64,000 nt of DNA from Chitinophaga alhagiae (GCF_003568665.1 NZ_QXMH01000005.1:62001-126000), one strand, 5' to 3'. Counted from the first letter of the stretch, positions 42,013-52,523 are shown. A program made the numbers and translations. The notes: generated by a model from the letters alone, not told the origin.

Positions 42013-42819
42013 ATGGAAACCCGGAGAAGCATTCCCCATTACCGGCAGCAGGCTTCTTTCAACCTGATAGGCCTGCTGATAGTGCTTGGTGTGAACGTTA
42101 TGGCCAGCACCGGCGCGTTGAATGACCGTACCACCGGTGAAATTTCCGCACTGTACCCCAACCTCTTCACGCCTGCCGGTGTTACTTTTTCCATTTGGGG
42201 CGTTATTTACCTGGGGCTGCTGGGCTTTGCGGCTTACCAGTTATGGCTGGCCTTTTCCGCGGGCCACCTGGCGGAACTGGAGGCTTTCCACGCGCGCATG
42301 AAAGGCTGGTTCCTGCTTAACTGCCTGGGTAACGCTTCCTGGCTTTTTGCCTGGCATTACCACGCCATATGGCTGTCTGTACTGCTGATGTTGTTTGTGC
42401 TCTACACCCTGGTGATCATTCACCGCAATTTCCGCATTGCCCACCCCGGCGCGGGCTTCCTGGAAAAACTGTTTATCCACTTTCCTTTCGGCCTCTATTT
42501 CGGGTGGATCAGCGTAGCTACCCTGGCCAACATTTCAGCGTGGGTGGCGGCGGCCGGCTGGAGCCGCGTCTCCCCCGTTGCCTGGGCGCTGGCCATGATG
42601 ACCATTGGCACGCTGGTAGCCCTGCTCATGATCTTCCGCTTCAATAATATCTATTTCGGATTGGCCAACCTCTGGGCCTTTTACGGCATTGTGCTCAAAA
42701 GGGAAGCGGAAGGCGGCCGGGAATCAGCGCCCATAGTGGCCGCGGCCACCATCATTATTGCCCTGCTGGCACTGGCGCTGCTCCTGCAAATACTGCGCAG
42801 GCGCAAACCGGTGGGTTGA
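42013..42819 (+). CDS. Tryptophan-rich TspO/MBR-like membrane protein
   Basis: The 268-residue protein has about eight hydrophobic helices and many tryptophans. FTPAGVTFSIWGVIYLGLLG and GNASWLFAWHYHAIWLSVLLM fit the wider TspO/MBR fold (TspO itself is about 160 residues with five helices), so this is a longer relative. TspO binds tetrapyrroles. The end (LLLQILRRRKPVG) is basic. It precedes pgi by 50 bp on the same strand. The assignment is by pattern, and the ligand is unknown. Confidence 0.75.
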   Translation: METRRSIPHYRQQASFNLIGLLIVLGVNVMASTGALNDRTTGEISALYPNLFTPAGVTFSIWGVIYLGLLGFAAYQLWLAFSAGHLAELEAFHARMKGWFLLNCLGNASWLFAWHYHAIWLSVLLMLFVLYTLVIIHRNFRIAHPGAGFLEKLFIHFPFGLYFGWISVATLANISAWVAAAGWSRVSPVAWALAMMTIGTLVALLMIFRFNNIYFGLANLWAFYGIVLKREAEGGRESAPIVAAATIIIALLALALLLQILRRRKPVG

Positions 42820-42869
42820 ATATCCCGCATTACTGTGTATTTTTACCGTCAATTACATAATCAGATCGT

Positions 42870-44498
<1,629 letters not shown>

Positions 44499-44636
44499 TA
44501 CCCGGCCGCTGTATGCGGCTGATGGCGGGAAACTATCTGGCAGATGGTTTCCCGTTTTTTGTCTGGTAAAGTTCCTGCCGTTAAAACCCTCCCGCATGTC
44601 TGGAAATGCGCTTTGGGTGCGCGGAGCCAATGCAAT

Positions 44637-44665
44637 AAAAAACCTCCGGTGCTGCCGGAGGTTTT
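44637..44665. terminator. Bidirectional terminator between pgi and DUF3276 genes
   Basis: Perfect 9-bp arms AACCTCCGG/CCGGAGGTT with a 5-base loop. T runs flank it on both strands (TTTT after the forward stem; a run of T on the reverse), so it can end both convergent transcripts. Confidence 0.85.
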
Positions 44666-44694
44666 AAAAATCTTATCGTTGACAGGGAGAAGAT

Positions 44695-45132
44695 TTACCA
44701 TTTGTCTACATCCTCACCGGAGGGAGCGGGCGCTTCTGCTTCGGCTTCAGCTTCTGCAGCTACCTGCTCGCGGGGGGCAGATGCTTCTACGCTGAAGCTT
44801 TCACCGTCCTGCTCGTCGTCACGGTTTTCAGAGTAGTCATGGTTGTACGCATCAAAGTCGAAATCGGGCATCAATTCTGTTTTTACATAATTGATAGTTT
44901 CGGTTAAAGCATTCAGGAACTTGTTAAAGTCTTCTTTGTACAGGAATACTTTGTGCCTGTCGTAACCGTTATCGTTGAAACGTTTTTTACTTTCGGTGAT
45001 AGTCAAAAAGTAATCGTTCCCCCGGGTAGTTTTTACATCAAAGAAATAAGTTCTTCTTTTGCCCGCTTTCAATCTCTTGGAAAAGATGCTGTCGTTGTTT
45101 CTTTCCTGTTGATTGTTGTTTTCGTACGCCAC
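44695..45132 (-). CDS. DUF3276 (PUR-alpha-like) nucleic-acid-binding protein
   Basis: Residues about 15-95 form the DUF3276/PUR domain: SIFSKRLKAGKRRTYFFDVKTTRGNDYFLTITESK, shown in part, then KVFLYKEDFNKFLNALTETI. PUR-domain proteins bind single-stranded DNA or RNA; Borrelia PUR-alpha has a similar size. The C-terminal tail (about 105-145) is acidic and Ala/Glu-rich. The start is GTG at 45132 (V-AYENNNQQERNND). A clear promoter lies at 45189-45218. Targets in this organism are unknown. Confidence 0.9.
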   Translation of the reverse strand: MAYENNNQQERNNDSIFSKRLKAGKRRTYFFDVKTTRGNDYFLTITESKKRFNDNGYDRHKVFLYKEDFNKFLNALTETINYVKTELMPDFDFDAYNHDYSENRDDEQDGESFSVEASAPREQVAAEAEAEAEAPAPSGEDVDKW

Positions 45133-45188
45133 AGTTGATAGATTTAAGTGTTAACGAATCAAATCCTGTTTGAATGATCAATAATCAA

Positions 45189-45218
45189 CAAATATACTAT
45201 TGTTTTACAAATATCAAA
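45189..45218 (-). promoter_or_regulatory. Promoter of the DUF3276 gene
   Basis: Reverse strand TTTG, 18 bases, TATATTTG, a good Bacteroidota -33/-7 pair. The -7 box lies 57 bp before the GTG start. An 18-bp inverted repeat (ATGATTTT-GA-AAAATCAT, 45229-45246) sits just upstream and could be a regulator site. Confidence 0.65.
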
Positions 45219-45296
45219 ATAATTTTAAATGATTTTGAAAAATCATCTTATATTTCGCGGAATCCTTGATGGAAGCGAGTTACAACGCTATGAAAA

Positions 45297-47093
45297 TTAC
45301 CCGTTTATGTTTTCCTCCTCCCCTGTTTGCTGACGTGCGTACAGCTCTGCGTAATAACCATTCCTTGATAATAATTCTTCATGTGTACCGCTTTCTGCCA
45401 CGCCGCCTTCGTCCAGCACAATGATCTTGTCAAAAGAGAAGAGTGAAAAAATACGGTGCGTGATGATGATGGCCGTTTTATTTTCCAGGTAGGCATACAG
45501 GTTGCCGATGATCTCTTTTTCCGTGCGGGCGTCTACGGCTGAAAGGCAATCATCGAACACCATGATGTTCGGGTTGCGGATAAGCGCGCGGGCAATGGAT
45601 ACCCGTTGTTTCTGGCCGCCGCTGAGCGTTACGCCCCGTTCCCCTACTACGGTAGAAAAACCTTCGGGGAACTGCTGTATGTCCTTTTCCACAGATGCCT
45701 GCCGCGCGGCCGCGTGTACGGCTTCTTCATCCGCGCCCGGCTCACCGAAGCGGATGTTGTTGCTGATGGTATCTGAAAACAGGAACACGTCTTGCGGCAC
45801 ATAGCTGATCTGGTTGCGGAGGCTGGACAGCTTCATCTGCCGGATGTCCGTACCGTCTATCAATATACTCCCCTCCTGCGGGTCAAACATCCGTATCAGC
45901 AGTTGCGCCAGGGTGGTTTTGCCGGAGCCTGTTCTGCCAATAACGGCCACTTTCTGGCCCGGTTTGATATGCAGGTCAAAATTGCGCAAAGCCTGTATAC
46001 CGGTGTGGGAATACGTAAAAGATACGTGGGAAAAGCGGATATCCCCTTTCAGCACGGGCGCCTGCGCGTCCGGCGCATCCGCGATCTGCGGCTTTTCGTC
46101 CAGGAACTCGTTGATGCGCTGCTGCGAGGCCGCGGCACGCTGTATCATGGAGGCCACCCAGCCAATGGAAAAGAACGGGAAGGTGAGCATGTTCACATAC
46201 AGCACAAACTCCGCCAGGTTGCCGATGGTGATATTGCCGTTGATGACCTGCATGCCGCCAATGAAAATGGTGAGTATCACGCTCAGCCCTATCATCAGCG
46301 CCATGGCCGGCTGATACATGGCGTCCGTTTTGGCCAGGCTGATAGAGCTGTGTTTATATGCCTCGCTGGCCTCCTCAAAATGCTGCGCGCTGGGGGCTTC
46401 CTGTACATAAGATTTGATCACCCTGATGCCGGAGTAGTTCTCCTGCGCTATGGAGGTGATGTTAGACAGCTGCGCCTGGATGCGCTCGCTTTTTTTGTGG
46501 ATCACAGCGTTCACAAAATAAATGGTGAGCGCCAGCAACGGCAGCGGAGACAAGGTGTACAGCGTCAGCGTGGGGTTCACGCTCCACATCAGCCAGATGA
46601 TCATCACCATCATGATCACCGTACGGGTGGCGTACATCAGCGCCGGCCCCACGTACATGCGTACACGGGAAACATCTTCCGTAATGCGGCTCATCATGTC
46701 TCCCGTGCGGTTCATCTTGAAAAAGGTGAGGTCCAGCCGCTGGTACTGCTGGAATATTTCGTTCTTCAGGTCGTACTCAATGTACCGGCTCATCACAATG
46801 AGGGTCTGCCTTTGCAGGAACATGAAGAAACCGCTCAGCAGCGCCAGGCCCAATATGGACAGGCCGTAGAAAGCCAGCGTTTTGGTGAAGCCGCTCCTGA
46901 AAAGTGTTTTCAGGCCGGTATCGCTGATCATCTGGTAGTTTTTCAGGTTGGCTTCCAGCAGGTCAAAGATCTGCCGCACCATAATGGGCTGAAAAACGCT
47001 GAACACAATAGATACGGCCGTGAACAGCATGCCCAGTAAAAAACGCCATTTATATTTTACGAAGTACTTGTTTAAAGCTGCGAGGTGTTTCAT
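45297..47093 (-). CDS. ABC transporter, fused permease and ATPase (exporter type)
   Basis: A 598-residue half-transporter: six transmembrane helices (about residues 20-310), then an ATP-binding domain with Walker A GRTGSGKTTLAQ, signature LSGGQKQRVSIARAL and Walker B IMVFDDCLSA. The usual Walker B DE is here DD, which is seen in some asymmetric heterodimeric exporters in which one site is degenerate. The start is the ATG at 47093 (MKHLAALNKYF), since the upstream start is TTG. Exporters of this type move lipids, drugs or peptides; the substrate is unknown. The ClC gene lies 81 bp upstream. Confidence 0.93.
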   Translation of the reverse strand: MKHLAALNKYFVKYKWRFLLGMLFTAVSIVFSVFQPIMVRQIFDLLEANLKNYQMISDTGLKTLFRSGFTKTLAFYGLSILGLALLSGFFMFLQRQTLIVMSRYIEYDLKNEIFQQYQRLDLTFFKMNRTGDMMSRITEDVSRVRMYVGPALMYATRTVIMMVMIIWLMWSVNPTLTLYTLSPLPLLALTIYFVNAVIHKKSERIQAQLSNITSIAQENYSGIRVIKSYVQEAPSAQHFEEASEAYKHSSISLAKTDAMYQPAMALMIGLSVILTIFIGGMQVINGNITIGNLAEFVLYVNMLTFPFFSIGWVASMIQRAAASQQRINEFLDEKPQIADAPDAQAPVLKGDIRFSHVSFTYSHTGIQALRNFDLHIKPGQKVAVIGRTGSGKTTLAQLLIRMFDPQEGSILIDGTDIRQMKLSSLRNQISYVPQDVFLFSDTISNNIRFGEPGADEEAVHAAARQASVEKDIQQFPEGFSTVVGERGVTLSGGQKQRVSIARALIRNPNIMVFDDCLSAVDARTEKEIIGNLYAYLENKTAIIITHRIFSLFSFDKIIVLDEGGVAESGTHEELLSRNGYYAELYARQQTGEEENING

Positions 47094-47173
47094 TTGTAAT
47101 CCGGATCTTAGCAATGGTCAAATGAGACCGCATACAAGCGCGGTCTCAAAATGCTACACAAATGTAGGGATTG

Positions 47174-48877
47174 CTATGCATTTCGGGCATCTTTCAGCAA
47201 ACCCTTTCCGCGCAGGAATAAACGGAAACCTCTTCTTTTCATGGAAATGGCGCGCTGGTACTGATGACCGGCGGATTTATGGCGGCTATAAGCTGCAAAG
47301 ATCATCGGCGCTGTAATGCTGCCCAGCATTTCTTCCTTGTTCTCTTTGTTCACTACCGGCAGGGCGCTCAGGCCGTAGCGGCTCATGAGCTGCATGGCCA
47401 GCGTAAGCGGGCTGCCCGGGTAAACATAAAGGGTCTGGAAACCGCGCGGCTGCGCTTTGTCCAGCTTCTGCATCACTTCCTCTACCGTCATGTGCTGCAA
47501 TACGTCAGGCTCATAAGCATCTGGTGTGTGAATGCCGCGGCGGTGTATCTTTTCCGTCATGATAGTATTTTTCATGAGGAAGAAGGAAATAAAATAAGAA
47601 CCGGTGCAGGCGCCCAGCAGCGGCAGCAGCCCGTGCGGCTGCATGGTGCATTCAAAGGCAAATACAATGGCCGTGAGCAACGCCCGCGCCGCGCCGGCAA
47701 ACATGGCCGCCATGCCTATCAGGGCGCAGGTGGGCAGGTGCAACCCGCTTTGCGGGAAATAATGCAGTACCAGCATGCCCAGCATGGTACCGCAGGCGCC
47801 GCCGATGGTGAGCAGTGGCGCCAGCGTTCCGCCGGAGGTACCGCTGCCCAGTGAAACGGCCCAGGAAATGAACTTCATGAAACAGAGGCCCAGCACCAGT
47901 TGCAAAGGCACGGAACCTGTCAGCAGCTCGGTAATGTTATTGTACCCCACACCAAGGGTGTAAGGCGCAAAATAACCGGTTATCCCAACGCCAACAGCGC
48001 CCAGGGCCGGCCACCACATCCAGTGGATGGGCAGTTTTTCAAACAGGTCTTCAATAAAATAAACGCTTTTGGATACCAGTGCCGCCAGAACGCCCATGAT
48101 GGCGCCCAGGCCTACGTACCAGAGCATCTGGCGGTAACCCGGCGCGGGTACTTCCGCCATGGGGAACACCGGTCCGGAGCCGAACAGCAGGTAATGCATG
48201 GCCGCGCCGGTAGCGCAGGCCAGGGCTACGGGTATGATGGAACGGGGCGAAAATTCGAACAGCAGCAGCTCAATGGCCAGCAGCACCGCCGCTACCGGCG
48301 TGCCGAAAATAGCGGCCATACCGGCCGTAGCGCCCGCGGTGAGCATCACTTTTCTTTCCTGCGGGGTGATGCGCATGATCTGCCCTGCCAGGGAGCCGAA
48401 CGCCCCGCCGGTGGCAATAATAGGCCCTTCTGCCCCAAACGGCCCGCCCGTACCAATAGAAATGGCGGCAGACAAGGGTTTGAGCCAGGTAATGATGGGT
48501 TTGATGCGGCTTTCGTTGGTCAGCACCTGCTCCATGGCTTCAGGGATGCCGTGGCCGCGTATGGCGGCTGAGCCGGTACGCGCCATGAGGCCGATGATAA
48601 TGCCGCCCAATACCGGCACCGCTATCACCCAGGCGCCCAGCTGGTTGCCCGCCGGCCCATGCTCCGCAAAAGAGAACTGGCCATAAAAAGATATATTCGT
48701 GATCAGGTTGATCAACGCCACCAGCCCGCGGGCTATGAACCCGATGATGATGGCATTCAACACTACCTGTACGCTGAGAAAAAATACCCGGATGGAAACC
48801 GGCGAGCCGGAAGGCTCCGCCGGCTGGTCAAATTCGGTCTCCAGGGAAGGGGAAATAGCAATCGATTCGTCTTTCAT
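47174..48877 (-). CDS. ClC-family chloride channel/transporter with a C-terminal CBS region
   Basis: About 567 residues with the ClC fold: GHGIPEAMEQ (the site of E. coli Ser107 is His), GGPFGAEGPIIATGGA with the gating glutamate, and the third motif region GSGTSGGTLAPLLTIGGA. The E. coli proton glutamate Glu203 is replaced by Leu in AIELLLFEF, while the preceding Glu202 is kept. This loss is typical of channels, so the protein may be a channel rather than a Cl-/H+ antiporter. The C-terminal CBS region (about 450-560) may bind nucleotides. Start at 48877 (MKDESIAIS) fits the divergent promoter. Confidence 0.9.
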   Translation of the reverse strand: MKDESIAISPSLETEFDQPAEPSGSPVSIRVFFLSVQVVLNAIIIGFIARGLVALINLITNISFYGQFSFAEHGPAGNQLGAWVIAVPVLGGIIIGLMARTGSAAIRGHGIPEAMEQVLTNESRIKPIITWLKPLSAAISIGTGGPFGAEGPIIATGGAFGSLAGQIMRITPQERKVMLTAGATAGMAAIFGTPVAAVLLAIELLLFEFSPRSIIPVALACATGAAMHYLLFGSGPVFPMAEVPAPGYRQMLWYVGLGAIMGVLAALVSKSVYFIEDLFEKLPIHWMWWPALGAVGVGITGYFAPYTLGVGYNNITELLTGSVPLQLVLGLCFMKFISWAVSLGSGTSGGTLAPLLTIGGACGTMLGMLVLHYFPQSGLHLPTCALIGMAAMFAGAARALLTAIVFAFECTMQPHGLLPLLGACTGSYFISFFLMKNTIMTEKIHRRGIHTPDAYEPDVLQHMTVEEVMQKLDKAQPRGFQTLYVYPGSPLTLAMQLMSRYGLSALPVVNKENKEEMLGSITAPMIFAAYSRHKSAGHQYQRAISMKRRGFRLFLRGKGLLKDARNA

Positions 48878-48909
48878 TTTGCAAAAGTATGTCTTATGCA
48901 ATATTTTTG
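48878..48909 (+). promoter_or_regulatory. Divergent promoter with a candidate operator, crp-like/clc
   Basis: Forward strand: TTTG (48878-48881), 20 bases, TATTTTTG (48902-48909), a near-perfect Bacteroidota promoter for the Crp/Fnr-like gene. The spacer and -33 end carry an inverted repeat with arms TTGCAAAAG and CTTATGCAA (48879-48901, one mismatch). A reverse TACTTTTG at 48882-48889 could be the -7 box of the clc gene. The repeat therefore overlaps both promoters. Confidence 0.65.
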
Positions 48910-48952
48910 CGCTTAAATTTGAAAAATAACCTTAAAATATATTGCCTAAACA

Positions 48953-49624
48953 ATGATTTCTGATCATCCTCACTGTTTCCTGTGCAAACATAGCCTCCCG
49001 GAATGGTACGATGCCATTGCGGCGCGTTCGGAAATAGTTGCTTTCAAAAGAGGCCAGGTGCTTTTTACAGAAGGAGAGCCAGCCTCGCACTTTTATTTTC
49101 TGCACGGCGGCACCATCAAGGTGCATAAACAATGGGGAGCGGCCAAAGACCTCATTATCAAATTTGCCGCGCCCGGCGATGTGCTGGGCCACCGCGGCAT
49201 GGGCAAGGAACAGCATTTCCCCGTTACCGCCACCGCCCTGGAAGCCGGCAGCGCCTGCCGCATCTCCACGGAATTTTTCCTGTCCAGCCTGAAAGTGAAT
49301 AACGGCCTGGCTATCAGCATGATGATGCTGTATGCCGGGGAGCTGCAGGAAGCGGAACACAAAATGCGCAACATGGTGCATATGGACGTGAAAGGCCGCA
49401 TTGCGGAAGCACTGCTTACCATCCGCCAGGTTTTTGGCACGGACGCGGGCGGGAACATCAATAACCTGCTCACCAAACAGGATATTGCCTCCTACGCGGG
49501 CACTACCTACGAAACGCTTTTCAAAGTGCTGAACGAATGGGGGCAGGAAGGGATCGTGGCGGTATCCGGCAAGGATATCCGGATCGAAAAGGAGAAGAAA
49601 TTGAAGGGGTTTATTTTGTATTGA
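48953..49624 (+). CDS. Crp/Fnr-family transcriptional regulator
   Basis: A 223-residue regulator: an N-terminal cyclic-nucleotide-binding-type beta barrel (about 20-115; KRGQVLFTEGEPASHFYFLHGG) and a C-terminal winged helix (about 150-215; LLTKQDIASYAGTTYETLFKVLNEW). A CFLC pair (Cys8, Cys11) lies near the N-terminus, reminiscent of FNR iron-sulfur ligands, but only one further cysteine (Cys102) is present, so a full 4Fe-4S cluster is unlikely. It is divergent from the clc gene, which it may control through the inverted repeat at 48879-48901. Confidence 0.93.
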   Translation: MISDHPHCFLCKHSLPEWYDAIAARSEIVAFKRGQVLFTEGEPASHFYFLHGGTIKVHKQWGAAKDLIIKFAAPGDVLGHRGMGKEQHFPVTATALEAGSACRISTEFFLSSLKVNNGLAISMMMLYAGELQEAEHKMRNMVHMDVKGRIAEALLTIRQVFGTDAGGNINNLLTKQDIASYAGTTYETLFKVLNEWGQEGIVAVSGKDIRIEKEKKLKGFILY

Positions 49625-49661
49625 GGGGTGGAGATAAATTTGTATTGAGGGTGAAGATAAA
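49615..49661. repeat. Tandem duplication of about 24 bp at the end of the Crp/Fnr-like gene
   Basis: TTTGTATTGAGGGGTGGAGATAAA (in two parts: unit 1 at 49615-49638) is followed at once by a near copy (49639-49661, one base shorter). Unit 1 contains the gene's stop codon; the second repeats the same TTG TAT TGA context just beyond it. Confidence 0.85.
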
Positions 49662-49683
49662 AAGGAGCGGGTCACCCCGCTCC
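49659..49683 (-). terminator. Rho-independent terminator after purC
   Basis: Reverse strand stem GGAGCGGG/CCCGCTCC with a 4-base loop, followed by five T. It lies directly after the purC stop and overlaps the end of the small duplication. Confidence 0.85.
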
Positions 49684-49690
49684 TTCCGTA

Positions 49691-50620
49691 TTACAAGCTC
49701 TTCAGCGTATCCAGTATCTTTTGCTCCGCATCCGCCGGAGACACATCTTCTTTCTTGAACTGCTGCCCCGTGATATTCTCGAACAGCTCAATATACCGGT
49801 TGCTTACGCTGTCAATGAACGCGTCTGTCATTTCCGGTACCTGCTGCCCTTCTTTACCCTGGAAGCCGTTTTCCATCAGCCACTCGCGCACAAACTCCTT
49901 GCTCAGCTGCTTCTGCGGCTCGCCGGCCTTTTGTTTTGCCTCGTACCCTTCCGCGTAAAAGTAACGGCTGGAGTCTGGCGTGTGGATCTCGTCTATCAGG
50001 TAAATGGTATCGCCTATTTTACCAAACTCATATTTGGTATCTACCAGTATGAGGCCGCGTTTGGCCGCCAGCTCGCGCCCGCGTTCAAACAGCGCCAGGG
50101 TGTATTTTTCCAGTTTTTCGTAGTCTTCCTTGCTTACCAGGCCCTGGGCAATGATCTCCTCACGGGAAATATCCTCATCGTGCCCTTCATGCGCTTTGGT
50201 GGTGGGGGTAATTATGGGTGACGGGAAATAGTCGTTCTCCTTCAGCCCTTCCGGCAGCGCCACGCCGCACAGCTCGCGTTTGCCGCTCTTGTACGTGCGC
50301 CAGGCATGCCCGGTCAGGTTGCCGCGCACCACCATTTCTACCGGAAATGTGTCACATTTCAACCCTACAGTGGCGTTAGGCAGCGGAACGGACTTTACCC
50401 AGTTGGGCACAATATCTTTGGTGGCATCCAGCATAATGGCCGCAATCTGGTTCAATACCTGCCCCTTGTAAGGAATGGGGCGGGGCAAAACCACGTCAAA
50501 TGCGGATATGCGGTCGCTTACGAACATCACCATCCATTTATCTTCAATGGTGTATACATCCCGTACCTTGCCTTTATAAAAAGCGGTTTGATGGGGAAAT
50601 TTAAATGTAGACTCTAACAT
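49691..50620 (-). CDS. purC: SAICAR synthase
   Basis: PurC condenses CAIR with aspartate using ATP, giving SAICAR in purine synthesis. The 309-residue length matches the longer fungal-type/Bacteroidota form. Visible blocks are [31 protein letters not shown] (in part), [22 protein letters not shown] and [28 protein letters not shown] -7 box lies at 50651-50658. It is a single gene, divergent from the Rof-like gene. Confidence 0.97.
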   Translation of the reverse strand: MLESTFKFPHQTAFYKGKVRDVYTIEDKWMVMFVSDRISAFDVVLPRPIPYKGQVLNQIAAIMLDATKDIVPNWVKSVPLPNATVGLKCDTFPVEMVVRGNLTGHAWRTYKSGKRELCGVALPEGLKENDYFPSPIITPTTKAHEGHDEDISREEIIAQGLVSKEDYEKLEKYTLALFERGRELAAKRGLILVDTKYEFGKIGDTIYLIDEIHTPDSSRYFYAEGYEAKQKAGEPQKQLSKEFVREWLMENGFQGKEGQQVPEMTDAFIDSVSNRYIELFENITGQQFKKEDVSPADAEQKILDTLKSL

Positions 50621-50690
50621 GCCGGAATATTTTTTATTTTTTCAGTGCTGCAAAAATAGTCCACCACAGCGTAATTTTGAAAACCAATTT

Positions 50691-50945
50691 ATGGGAACAC
50701 CGGAAATGCCATACCAGCCTATTGACTGCAACTATTATGACCGCCTGGAGGCCTGGGCCACCATGCAGACCCTCTGCGTTATAGCCTTTACCGACGGCCA
50801 GGGCCAGCAGCAGGAAGTGACCGCCCGCATCCGCAACCTCTACACGCTGAACAAGGCAGAATTTTTGCAGCTGGATAATGGCCTGGTATTGCGGCTGGAC
50901 AGCCTGCTGTCTGTGAACGGCATTCCTGTGCCCGGTGTTTGTTGA
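50691..50945 (+). CDS. Rof-like protein (Rho-binding antiterminator family)
   Basis: From the ATG at 50691 the protein has 84 residues. YQPIDCNYYDRLEAWATMQTLC matches the start of E. coli Rof/YaeO (YQPINCDDYDNLELAC, in part), and the remaining strands (ARIRNLYTLNKAEFLQLDNGLVLRLD, in part) fit its small Sm-like beta barrel. Rof binds the Rho hexamer and blocks termination. The key contact residues are partly conserved by eye. Homologues in Bacteroidota are not well studied, so function is inferred. A TAATTTTG -7-like motif precedes it; the mgtC gene follows after 15 bp. Confidence 0.75.
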   Translation: MGTPEMPYQPIDCNYYDRLEAWATMQTLCVIAFTDGQGQQQEVTARIRNLYTLNKAEFLQLDNGLVLRLDSLLSVNGIPVPGVC

Positions 50946-50960
50946 TTAAATCTTTTTTAC

Positions 50961-51608
50961 ATGTTCCTGAGCGAAGAAATGTTCATCCGCCTGCTGGCTG
51001 CCATGGTAGCGGGTTTTTTACTGGGTTTCGAGCGGGAGGTGCAGCGCAAGGCGGCCGGTATCCGCACCATTGCGCTGATTTGCGTCAGCTCCGCCCTATT
51101 TACCATTGTTGGCAGCCATATGCCGGGCACTACGGGAGACCGGGTGGCCTCCAACATTCTCACCGGCGTAGGCTTTATTGGGGCGGGCGTTATTTTCAGG
51201 GGCGGGTTTACCGTAGACGGTATTACTACGGCCGCCACCATCTGGATCTCCGCCGCCATTGGCATGGCCATTGGCATCGGGGCGTACGCATTGGCGGGAA
51301 CGGCTGTAGCGATCACGCTTTTTGTGCTGTGGGGGCTCTCTTATGTGGAGAATGTCATTAACCGCCGCCGGGACAGGAAATATTACGCCATCCAATACCA
51401 GGAGGCCGCCATGAGCACGGCTGAGCTGGAAGCGTTATTTACCCGCTATTGCAGTATTGTAAAAAAGATATCCACCACCCGGGTGGGAACGGGCATGCTC
51501 GAAGGTAAATATGAAGTGACGGGCACCATGCCCAAAATGGAACTGCTGAACAACAGCCTGCTGCAGCAGGGCGCCATTACACAGTTTGACGTGGAACTGG
51601 CCAAATAA
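50961..51608 (+). CDS. MgtC/SapB-family membrane protein
   Basis: The first about 140 residues carry four or five helices with the MgtC/SapB signature: LLAAMVAGFLLGFEREVQRKAAGIRT, then TGVGFIGAGVIFRGG and ITTAATIWISAAIGMAIG. The C-terminal 75 residues form a small soluble ACT-like domain, as in other bacterial MgtC proteins. MgtC homologues affect magnesium limitation, phosphate and membrane potential in other species; the role here is unknown. It lies 15 bp after the Rof-like gene and is likely co-transcribed with it. Confidence 0.92.
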   Translation: MFLSEEMFIRLLAAMVAGFLLGFEREVQRKAAGIRTIALICVSSALFTIVGSHMPGTTGDRVASNILTGVGFIGAGVIFRGGFTVDGITTAATIWISAAIGMAIGIGAYALAGTAVAITLFVLWGLSYVENVINRRRDRKYYAIQYQEAAMSTAELEALFTRYCSIVKKISTTRVGTGMLEGKYEVTGTMPKMELLNNSLLQQGAITQFDVELAK

Positions 51609-51614
51609 GCCGTT

Positions 51615-52523
51615 CTATTTCTTCTTCAACGTCATCAGCACCACCCCCGCAATTACAATAGCAGAGCCGGTGAGCGATTGGGCAGACAATTGCTCGTCCA
51701 GTATCAGCCACCCCAGGAAGATGGCCACCACCGGGTTTACATAAGCATAGGTAGCCGTCAGCTGCGGCGGGGCGTTGTTCACCAGCCAGCTATAGGCCGT
51801 AAAGCCCACCAGGGAGCCGAACACCACCAGGTACGCTACCGCGCTCCAGGTGCGGACCGTCATTTCCCCGAATTTGTGCCAGTTCTGCAATTCCAGGCAT
51901 ACGCTCAGCAGCAGCCCCACCAGCATGCCCGCCAGCATTTGTATGCCGGAAGCGGTCATCTGTTTGGGCATGTTCATGCGGGGAGACAGCAGGGAACCCA
52001 GCGCCCAGGCCAGGGAGCCAAGCGTGAGCAGCGGTATGGGCCAGAGCGGAATGCTGCGGCTGGCCGTGGGGCCGGCGGTGAAAAGATGGAAAGGGTCGAA
52101 AATATAGAAGAGGCCTGTAAAGCCGAGAAAAAGCCCCCACAACGTGAGCGGTTGCGGTCTCTTTCTGCTGAAAAAAGCCCAGTCGAGCGAAATGAACCAC
52201 GCCGGCAGCGCCGCAATGAACAGGGCCACCATGCCGGAGGGCATTACCGTAACGGCCAGCGCTACACTGGAGTTGCCGATGCCTATCAGCAATACGCCAA
52301 CAATAGCGGCATTGGCCCACTGCCGGGCGCTGGGCCGCTCTTTTTCCTTCCACAGCCCGAACGCCAGCATAATGCTGCCGGCCAATATAAAGCGCAGGGT
52401 GGTCAGCAGGAAGGGCGGTAATATTTCAGCGCCTATTTTCATGCCCAGGAAGGTAGACCCCCAAAGGATGTACACCAGGCCCAGAGCCAGTATCAAAGTA
52501 GACTTGTTGCTGCTGCGCTGCAT
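51615..52523 (-). CDS. EamA/DMT-family transporter
   Basis: A 302-residue protein with ten transmembrane helices in two homologous halves of five (EamA repeats). It starts STLILALGLVYILWGSTFLGMKIG, a typical RhaT/YedA-like first helix, and the second half has AVAYLVVFGSLVGFTAYSWLV and PVVAIFLGWLILDEQLS. Members export amino acids or metabolites; the substrate is not deducible. The stop lies 6 bp from that of the convergent MgtC gene. Confidence 0.93.
   Translation of the reverse strand: MQRSSNKSTLILALGLVYILWGSTFLGMKIGAEILPPFLLTTLRFILAGSIMLAFGLWKEKERPSARQWANAAIVGVLLIGIGNSSVALAVTVMPSGMVALFIAALPAWFISLDWAFFSRKRPQPLTLWGLFLGFTGLFYIFDPFHLFTAGPTASRSIPLWPIPLLTLGSLAWALGSLLSPRMNMPKQMTASGIQMLAGMLVGLLLSVCLELQNWHKFGEMTVRTWSAVAYLVVFGSLVGFTAYSWLVNNAPPQLTATYAYVNPVVAIFLGWLILDEQLSAQSLTGSAIVIAGVVLMTLKKK

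Noticed and set aside
45297-47093. Non-functional ABC exporter because Walker B ends DD
   Set aside because: Walker A, signature and switch regions are intact; a degenerate site occurs normally in one half of heterodimeric exporters.
48953-49624. FNR-type 4Fe-4S oxygen sensor
   Set aside because: Only three cysteines are present in the whole protein, two of them in a C-x2-C pair; the four-ligand pattern is absent.
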